Origin: CAZGCA01 sp964524145
GTDB lineage: Bacteria; Hydrogenedentota; CAZGCA01
Assembly: GCA_964524145.1 (NCBI GenBank)
Contig: CAZGCA010000128.1
Span: 1 to 9,201 of the forward strand
DNA: 9,201 bases
Direction: 5' to 3'
Of this stretch, positions 6,444 through 9,201 are shown piece after piece. The notes beneath the pieces are model-generated. The model was not told where the DNA came from, made no database searches, and saw only the letters and a program-made list of their open reading frames with translations. A program made the translations under genes and the position numbers. Numbering within the stretch: the stretch's first letter is position 1; each line of letters starts with the position of its first letter.

Positions 6444-8879
6444 ATGAACCGACCGCTCGCGTGGCTAGCTGTCTCTCTCGTGCTCGGGATACTCGCGACC
6501 CTTTTTCTTGACCTGCCGCTGGTGGTGACGTACGTCGTGTTTCTTGTCGTTACCGTTGGGCTGTGCGTCGCGCACTATCTCGAATGGCGCAAGGTCGCGG
6601 CCGTTCTGATCCCTCTCGCATTCGTTCTTCTCGGCGCGACGCGTGCCGGTCTCGAGATGACGCGGCTCCGTTCGACACCGTTGGCAGACGAGCTCGCGCC
6701 GTATCTCGGCGGTCGGGTCACGCTCCGCGGCGTCGTTCGCAAGGCGGACCTCTACAGAGAGGACCGGCCGACCCTAAGGTTGGTGCTTGAGACACCGGGC
6801 TTCGGAGATAAGGATAACGAACCCAGTCTCGGCAAATGCCAGGTCATCTGGTGTGGGCCGACGCAACCGATACGACCGGGCGACGTTGTCGAGGTAGCGG
6901 CCAGAGTGTACCGGGCCGGATACGGAGACCGGGTCCGCGACCAGTACACGAACTTCCTGATGCGCAACCGTATCGAGGTCGTGGTATCCGGGAACGGCGA
7001 AGGGGCCGTCCGGGTTGTCGGCCAGGACGACCGGTACTTCCGGGCCCGGCTCGTACACACGTTTCGCACGCACCTGTTCCGCACAGTATCGGCGTCGGTA
7101 CCGCCGGGCCGGGCATGGTTCATTGCGGCCGTCTGGCTTGGCGATAGAGGCGCGCTCTCCGACGAGATGCAGGACAAGTTCATTCGGACGGGCACGTATC
7201 ACATCACGGCGGTCTCGGGCATACACCTGGTGATAGTGTCGGCGGTGATCTCGGTGTTGCTGGGCATCCTCATGCCGGGACGCGACCGGGTTCGAGCGGT
7301 GGTCACGCTTCTGGCAATCGCAGCGTTCGCCGTGATGACAGGCCTCCGTGTCCCGGTTCTGCGCGCGTCGATCATGATCGGCGTTTACTATCTGTCGCAT
7401 GTCTTCAAACGCGAGCCGGACCGCCTGACTTCTCTGAGTCTTGCGGCCTTGATCTTACTCCTTGCAGAACCGCTGAACATCTTCAACAAAGGATTCATCT
7501 TCTCGTTTGCAGCAGCGGCCACACTAGTCATCCTTACGCCCTTCCTTGAAACGTACAGGAGCGGGACTTTCGGGAGAGTGATAGAGATCCTTGTGGTCAG
7601 TTGCGCGATACACGTCGTCAGCTTGCCGCTGGTGATCTCCTCTTTCGAATATGTAAGTCCCGTTGCCGTGTTTGCCAACCTCGTGGTGATCCCTCTTATG
7701 ACGCCGGTGCTTTTCATCGCGCTGATCTCGTCCGTTCTCGGGTCGGTATACTCCGGGCTGGCCATACTGTTCAACTCGGCGAACAGCGTTGTAGTCTGGC
7801 TCTTGTTCGCGGTCGTCGACGTCTGCGACTCGTTGCCGTTTGCCCACTTCCGGCTGATCCCGCCGACCGTCGCATCGAGCATAGCCTACTACCTGGCGCT
7901 CATGGTGGTCTTGCGGATTCGACGGCCGCGGCTCGGGAGACGGGAACCGATCAACCTGCGGCCCGTTTACGCGTCCGCGGCGCTGGTGCTGTTGGCCGTG
8001 GCGCTGTACGTACCGGGCTTCTTCCATCGGGACCTCGAACTTGTCTTCTTCGACGTCGGCCAGGGTGATGCAGCCCTGATGCGGTTTCCGGGAGGCATGA
8101 CGGCGCTGGTGGACGCGGGCCCGCCCGGAAAAGGGTACGGGCCTGCCCAGAGAGTTATCGAACCGTGGCTGTTTCGCAACAGGATAGTCAAGCTCGACAA
8201 CGTGTTTGTGACGCACGCGCACGACGACCATATCGGTGGCATGCCGTACCTGCTCGAGAAGATCAAGGTCGGCACGGTCTTCTACAACGGTATTGAAGGG
8301 TATACGGACTCATGGGACGAGGTCAAAGACGTTATCGAACGGAAGGAGATACCGTTTCGCGTGCTCGCGCGAGGCGACGTTCTCTCGTACGACAACGGTC
8401 GCGTGCTGGTCGAGGTGCTCAACCCGGCCGCGGGCGCGGTGCACCTGACGGACCCGGACCTCAACGAGACGTCGCTCGTGCTCCGGGTGGCGTACGGTAA
8501 CGTGAGCTGCCTGCTTACCGGCGACATCGAGTCGGACGCCGAGACGGACCTCTGCGCGCAATGGGAGCAACTCGATGCCGACGTGATCAAGGTACCGCAT
8601 CACGGCTCCGAGTCGTCGAGCACGCCGGAGTTTGTTGCGCGTGTCGATCCCGATATCGCCGTCGTTACCGTCGGCAGGCGTAATCGGTTCGGGTTGCCCG
8701 ACGAACCGGTCATCGAGCGGTACGAGAACGCGGGGGCGCTGGTGCTTCGTACCGATATCGACGGCACGATACGGTTGCGGACCGACGGCCGCGTGATCTC
8801 CTACGTCACCAGCCCGAGAGACGCCGCCCGGCGACGGCAGGGTTCGGTGAAAGTGCGTGACGTGGTGCTGGTCGAGTAG
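6444..8879 (+). CDS. comEC: ComEC/Rec2 DNA internalization channel protein
   Basis: Inner-membrane protein that carries single-stranded DNA into the cytoplasm during natural transformation. At 811 aa it has the full three-part architecture. An N-terminal membrane hairpin region (about residues 5-70) precedes a soluble OB-like segment (about 80-195, DUF4131 type). The polytopic Competence domain (about 220-525) has the hallmark HITAVSGIHL (253-262) and GLRVPVLRASIM (300-311) with many hydrophobic helices. A C-terminal metallo-beta-lactamase-like domain (about 530-785) follows. In that domain FFDVGQGDAALM (535-546), LVDAGP, THAHDDHIGG (590-599), NETSLVL, LLTGDIE (690-696) and VPHHGS (717-722) are all intact, so the proposed nuclease site looks functional. 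No frameshift is seen. No comEA, pilin or dprA gene is visible in the window, so competence itself cannot be concluded. Confidence 0.97.
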   Translation: MNRPLAWLAVSLVLGILATLFLDLPLVVTYVVFLVVTVGLCVAHYLEWRKVAAVLIPLAFVLLGATRAGLEMTRLRSTPLADELAPYLGGRVTLRGVVRKADLYREDRPTLRLVLETPGFGDKDNEPSLGKCQVIWCGPTQPIRPGDVVEVAARVYRAGYGDRVRDQYTNFLMRNRIEVVVSGNGEGAVRVVGQDDRYFRARLVHTFRTHLFRTVSASVPPGRAWFIAAVWLGDRGALSDEMQDKFIRTGTYHITAVSGIHLVIVSAVISVLLGILMPGRDRVRAVVTLLAIAAFAVMTGLRVPVLRASIMIGVYYLSHVFKREPDRLTSLSLAALILLLAEPLNIFNKGFIFSFAAAATLVILTPFLETYRSGTFGRVIEILVVSCAIHVVSLPLVISSFEYVSPVAVFANLVVIPLMTPVLFIALISSVLGSVYSGLAILFNSANSVVVWLLFAVVDVCDSLPFAHFRLIPPTVASSIAYYLALMVVLRIRRPRLGRREPINLRPVYASAALVLLAVALYVPGFFHRDLELVFFDVGQGDAALMRFPGGMTALVDAGPPGKGYGPAQRVIEPWLFRNRIVKLDNVFVTHAHDDHIGGMPYLLEKIKVGTVFYNGIEGYTDSWDEVKDVIERKEIPFRVLARGDVLSYDNGRVLVEVLNPAAGAVHLTDPDLNETSLVLRVAYGNVSCLLTGDIESDAETDLCAQWEQLDADVIKVPHHGSESSSTPEFVARVDPDIAVVTVGRRNRFGLPDEPVIERYENAGALVLRTDIDGTIRLRTDGRVISYVTSPRDAARRRQGSVKVRDVVLVE

Positions 8880-8963
8880 GCCGGGGGTCAAAGATCCAGT
8901 TCTTCAGGGGAAGCAGAGATTAGGTTGAAACAGGTCCGTGTGCGCACTTTCGAGCAGAACCTG

Positions 8964-8972
8964 TGCTATACT
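8964..8972 (+). promoter_or_regulatory. Extended -10 promoter at the right end
   Basis: TGCTATACT is a TGn extended -10 box with five of six TATAAT bases. No good -35 box stands at the proper distance, which extended -10 promoters can tolerate. Transcription would start near 8979 and read toward the small frame at 9056. The remaining DNA from 8880 to 9055 shows no clear comEC terminator and no other gene. Confidence 0.45.
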
Positions 8973-9055
8973 GATGTGGTACTCAAGCTTCAAATTCGGG
9001 GAAAGCGTCAACGCGGTAAGGGTGGGAGCAGGCCAAGACGGAGGCGAGAACCACA

Positions 9056-9187
9056 ATGGGTGTTTTCAACGACGATGACGGCTATGCTTGGTGGCCCAAG
9101 AGGGAACCGCTCCCCCCTATGATGTATGATTACGGCCACTGCGGCACTAGCCTGAGTTTCCGAGTTACGGAGGAGGGCAGGATTTAA
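9056..9187 (+). CDS. Small ORF of 43 codons, or fragment of a broken gene
   Basis: The ATG at 9056 follows GGAGG (9040-9044) by 11 bases and reads 43 codons to TAA at 9185-9187. The product is acidic and rich in aromatic residues near the start (DDDGYAWWPKR), with a single Cys in GHCGTSLSFRV. I do not recognise a family with confidence. The frame after the stop continues GTG ATT GTA TGG to the window edge, and the joined reading SLSFRVTEEGRI-stop-VIVW has the feel of one beta-strand-rich domain, loosely like SMI1/KNR4 (SUKH) proteins. The TAA could therefore be a premature stop in a decayed gene. Alternatively the GTG at 9188, with GGAGGAGGG ten bases before it (9169-9177), could start a translationally coupled next gene. 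The window ends too soon to decide. Confidence 0.35.
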   Translation: MGVFNDDDGYAWWPKREPLPPMMYDYGHCGTSLSFRVTEEGRI

Positions 9188-9201
9188 GTGATTGTATGGT
9201 T

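Noticed and set aside
6774..7400. Minus-strand open frames within comEC, also at 7524-8231 and 8310-8891
   Set aside because: They are antisense shadows in a gene whose plus-strand protein shows all ComEC motifs. Their translations are charged and without domain character.
8979..9050. Possible riboswitch (cyclic-di-GMP-like GGAAAGCG... leader) upstream of the small ORF
   Set aside because: The purine-rich stretch does not preserve the conserved GEMM or other riboswitch core motifs, and no consistent helices could be drawn.
8925..9122. TTG-start open frame of 65 codons on the plus strand
   Set aside because: It has a rare start with no ribosome site, runs across the predicted extended -10 promoter and encodes an Arg-rich low-complexity peptide. 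The frame from 9056 has better signals.

Overview
The window is a stretch of bacterial chromosome of fairly high G+C (about 60% by eye). It carries core housekeeping genes and shows no sign of a phage, plasmid, insertion sequence or CRISPR array. The proteins are clearly bacterial: a six-domain ribosomal protein S1, a bacterial-type leucyl-tRNA synthetase and a full-length ComEC. I cannot name the phylum from the sequence alone. The very long S1 with a threonine/glutamate-rich tail and the apparently leaderless comEC suggest a lineage away from the well-studied Proteobacteria and Firmicutes, but that is inference.

Layout. Positions 1-1978 (minus strand) hold rpsA, whose 3' end runs off the left edge. 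Positions 1979-2237 are a divergent promoter region: a strong rpsA promoter with a leader containing a 12-bp tandem duplication and a five-codon upstream ORF, and a plus-strand promoter for the next gene. Positions 2238-2705 encode an unrecognised membrane-anchored protein of 155 aa. A good sigma70-type promoter at 2789-2818 then drives leuS (2888-5356). A 251-bp gap follows, ending in a two-hairpin, repeat-like element that abuts and supplies the start region of a SAM-dependent methyltransferase gene (5608-6387). The DNA-uptake channel gene comEC (6444-8879) follows after 56 bp and has its own predicted promoter placed so that the message would be leaderless. The right end (8880-9201) has an extended -10 promoter and a 43-codon reading frame that may be a small gene or the remnant of a broken one.

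How the genes relate. rpsA and leuS are translation genes. comEC belongs to natural transformation (single-strand DNA import across the inner membrane). The methyltransferase and the 155-aa protein are accessory neighbours of unknown role. From leuS rightward all genes lie on the plus strand, but each of the main ones appears to have its own promoter, so this looks like a loose co-directional cluster rather than a tight operon. I found no convincing new multi-gene system here. The points most worth a second look are the repeat-like element that forms the methyltransferase start, the leaderless comEC promoter, the rpsA leader, and the interrupted frame at the right end.
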